Shown: positions 5,516 to 6,585 of the stretch, in pieces
Numbering within the stretch: position 1 is the first letter of the stretch
How the letters are laid out: the number at the start of each line of letters is the position of its first letter
Assembly (NCBI GenBank): GCA_030619215.1
Contig: JAUXBV010000200.1
Coordinates: 1 to 6,585, forward strand
Source: Fibrobacterota bacterium
Lineage (GTDB): Bacteria > Fibrobacterota > Chitinivibrionia > Chitinivibrionales > JANQEN01
Reading direction: 5' to 3'
DNA length: 6,585 nt
Made by a program: the position numbers and the translations under genes
The notes under the pieces: model-generated
Told to the model about the DNA's origin: nothing
Seen by the model: only the letters and a program-made list of their open reading frames with translations
The model's database searches: none

Positions 5516-6031
5516 ATGAATGCAACAAACCCGGATTACACTCATAAATACAATCCTAATGGTCCGGCTGGTTATTTCATAACCTTTTGTACCTATGGCA
5601 CTAGGCTTCACGGTGATCCGCGCGGTTCAATCGACAGAAAAGGTAAAAATATTCCCGGAACTCCAATGATACCAGCAGATCCTGTTTTAGTGAAAAGAGG
5701 TATAAGCCGATTAAAGCAACCGCCGGTTACGTTTAATAATTCTCAGCGTACATCAATCGATAATACAATACAGCAGGTGATTGACTATAACAACTGGGTT
5801 CTTCACGCATTGAATGTGAGAACAGAGCATGTACATGTGGTACTCACGGCGTCAAAGTTACCCGGTGCGGTAATGAACAGCCTGAAAGCATGGTGTACCC
5901 GAAGAATGCGTGAAAGAGGATTGTGGAATAATGATTATTCACCATGGTCACGGCATGGCAGTACACGGTATTTGTGGAATGAAAAGGGTGTACGTGATGC
6001 TTGCAGGTATGTTTTATATGGACAAGCGTAG
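5516..6031 (+). CDS. REP-associated tyrosine transposase (RAYT, HUH/Y1 family)
   Basis: This is a 171-residue HUH-type single-strand nuclease related to IS200/IS605 TnpA. It has the family's N-terminal strand GYFITFCTYGTRLHGD (19-34), the metal-binding HUH motif H105-V-H107 within TEHVHVVL, and LKAWCTRRMRERGLW before SRHGSTRYLW. Near the end, RYVLYGQ supplies the probable catalytic tyrosine, Y165. The length is normal for this group and the frame is intact, so it may be active. The start at 5516 sits seven bases after a strong Shine-Dalgarno. Flanking inverted REP-like hairpins and the tandem array upstream are its likely substrates. It converges with dtd. RAYTs are thought to spread REP sequences rather than move as ordinary insertion sequences; that role is family knowledge, not shown here. 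Confidence 0.9.
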   Translation: MNATNPDYTHKYNPNGPAGYFITFCTYGTRLHGDPRGSIDRKGKNIPGTPMIPADPVLVKRGISRLKQPPVTFNNSQRTSIDNTIQQVIDYNNWVLHALNVRTEHVHVVLTASKLPGAVMNSLKAWCTRRMRERGLWNNDYSPWSRHGSTRYLWNEKGVRDACRYVLYGQA

Positions 6032-6033
6032 TC

Positions 6034-6061
6034 CCCCTTCCTAACGGTCGGGGCTCGGCAT
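6034..6061 (-). repeat. Right REP-like hairpin (inverted copy)
   Basis: The reverse complement matches 5481-5508 at 25 of 28 positions. On the plus strand, CCCC pairs with GGGG around an inner CC/GG pair, with a TT facing TC mismatch and a TAAC loop. It begins three bases after the transposase stop and lies between two convergent genes, a common REP position. It could also help end transcription from both sides. A GTAG tetranucleotide at 6028-6031, overlapping the stop codon, precedes the hairpin as in some known REPs. Confidence 0.7.
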
Positions 6062-6080
6062 TGGGATTAAATAAAAAAGA

Positions 6081-6518
6081 CTATTTTTCAAGAATTATCG
6101 TCACCGGCCCGTCATTAACAAGCTCAACATCCATCATAGCCCCGAATATTCCTGTCTGTACCACCCGTGCATGACCCTTTATCTTTTCAACGAAATATTC
6201 GTAGAGTCTCTTTCCCTTGTCAGGAGACGCGGCATCTACATAACTCGGACGCCGGCCTTTTCTGCAGTTACCATAAAGGGTAAACTGGGAGACGACCAGC
6301 GCTTCACCGTCAACATCTTTAAGAGAGAGGTTCATCTTCCTTTCGGAATCGGAGAAGATACGCAACTCCGCACATTTTGCAGCAAGGAAATCCGCCTGCT
6401 GCTCAGTATCATCCTTGTGAACACCCAGCAGTATGAGTATTCCTTTATTTATGGAGCCGGTAATTTTACCGTCAACAGTAACCTTCGCGTGCTTAACCCG
6501 TTGGAGGACGATTTTCAT
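6081..6518 (-). CDS. dtd: D-aminoacyl-tRNA deacylase
   Basis: This 145-residue protein hydrolyses D-amino acids (and mischarged glycine) from tRNA in the cytoplasm, guarding translation fidelity. It has the full DTD signature: MKIVLQRV at the N-terminus, GILILLGV (26-33), the active-site motif SQFTLYG (77-83) followed by a basic KGRRPS stretch (87-92), and NDGPVTI (135-141). NDGPVTI contains the Gly-cisPro pair G137-P138 that gives chiral selectivity in the dimer. Length and termini match the bacterial family. The ATG at 6518 gives the expected N-terminus; no Shine-Dalgarno is visible. It may be read through from an upstream gene whose possible stop lies 15 bp before it. Confidence 0.96.
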   Translation of the reverse strand: MKIVLQRVKHAKVTVDGKITGSINKGILILLGVHKDDTEQQADFLAAKCAELRIFSDSERKMNLSLKDVDGEALVVSQFTLYGNCRKGRRPSYVDAASPDKGKRLYEYFVEKIKGHARVVQTGIFGAMMDVELVNDGPVTIILEK

Positions 6519-6533
6519 TGTTAATTTGCATGA

Positions 6534-6585
6534 TTAGTAGAGGACACTTAGTCCCATGCGAATACCAGGACCATAAAATTTTGGC
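6534..6585 (-). CDS. Possible C-terminal tail of a gene upstream of dtd
   Basis: One minus-strand frame is open from the right edge to a TAA at 6534-6536, giving PKFYGPGIRMGLSVLY and stop. The alternating hydrophobic pattern and final aromatic residue resemble the last strand of an outer-membrane beta-barrel protein, such as a TonB-dependent receptor. Sixteen residues are far too few to be sure. The gap to dtd is 15 bp, which would fit one transcript. Confidence 0.3.
   Translation of the reverse strand, partial: PKFYGPGIRMGLSVLY

Larger units (their letters stand above)
5481..6061 (+). mobile_element. RAYT unit: transposase gene bounded by inverted REP-like sequences
   Basis: The transposase gene lies between 28-bp sequences at 5481-5508 and 6034-6061 that are inverted copies of each other (25 of 28 matching). 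Each can fold into a CCCC/GGGG hairpin. REP-associated tyrosine transposases are typically single-copy genes flanked by such REP palindromes, which they bind and cleave as single strands. Target-site duplications are not expected for this enzyme class, so the true outer limits are uncertain. The tandem array to the left may belong to the unit. Confidence 0.7.

Noticed and set aside
5310..5528. 72-residue minus-strand open frame with a repeated FIRV-HILFVT peptide
   Set aside because: It is the antisense reading of the tandem array. The period of 36 bp in two copies makes the peptide look repetitive, while the 33 and 34 bp copies shift it. There is no start signal or recognisable domain.

Overview
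The window comes from a bacterium of moderate GC content, probably Gram-negative. It holds five substantial protein genes and a possible sixth gene tail. Several clues point loosely to the FCB group (Bacteroidota, Chlorobiota, Ignavibacteria) or a nearby lineage: weak or absent Shine-Dalgarno sites on most genes, a TMTC-like membrane glycosyltransferase of a type common there, and a DUF4143-type ATPase. The RarA-methyltransferase fusion is best known to me from cyanobacteria, so the taxonomic guess is weak.

Layout, left to right. (1) Positions 1-1146, minus strand: the N-terminal 382 residues of a polytopic TMTC/PMT-like glycosyltransferase that runs off the left edge. (2) Positions 1400-2758, minus strand: a complete AAA_14/DUF4143 ATPase. 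Its promoter carries two near-identical perfect palindromes, one exactly filling a 17-bp -35/-10 spacer. An imperfect direct repeat brackets the gene, with one copy over its stop codon and the other about 1.54 kb away in front of the next gene. (3) Positions 3030-5258, plus strand: a 742-residue RarA (MgsA) AAA+ clamp-loader-like protein fused to a C-terminal class I methyltransferase-like domain with a degenerate SAM-binding loop. A four-unit heptamer array lies just upstream, and a terminator-like hairpin overlaps its stop codon. (4) Positions about 5353-6061: a REP-associated tyrosine transposase (RAYT, HUH/Y1 family). It is preceded by a four-copy tandem array of 33-36 bp and bounded by an inverted pair of 28-bp REP-like hairpins. 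The left hairpin contains the transposase's ribosome binding site. (5) Positions 6081-6518, minus strand: D-aminoacyl-tRNA deacylase (dtd), convergent with the transposase. A possible 16-residue gene tail lies just upstream of it on the same strand.

The genes do not form one pathway. dtd and rarA are housekeeping functions (tRNA proofreading and replication-fork maintenance). The ATPase and the RAYT unit look like accessory insertions between them. The most interesting signals are non-coding: the palindromic operator pair, the direct repeat bracketing the ATPase, and the REP hairpin and tandem array that may serve as both substrate and translational switch for the RAYT.
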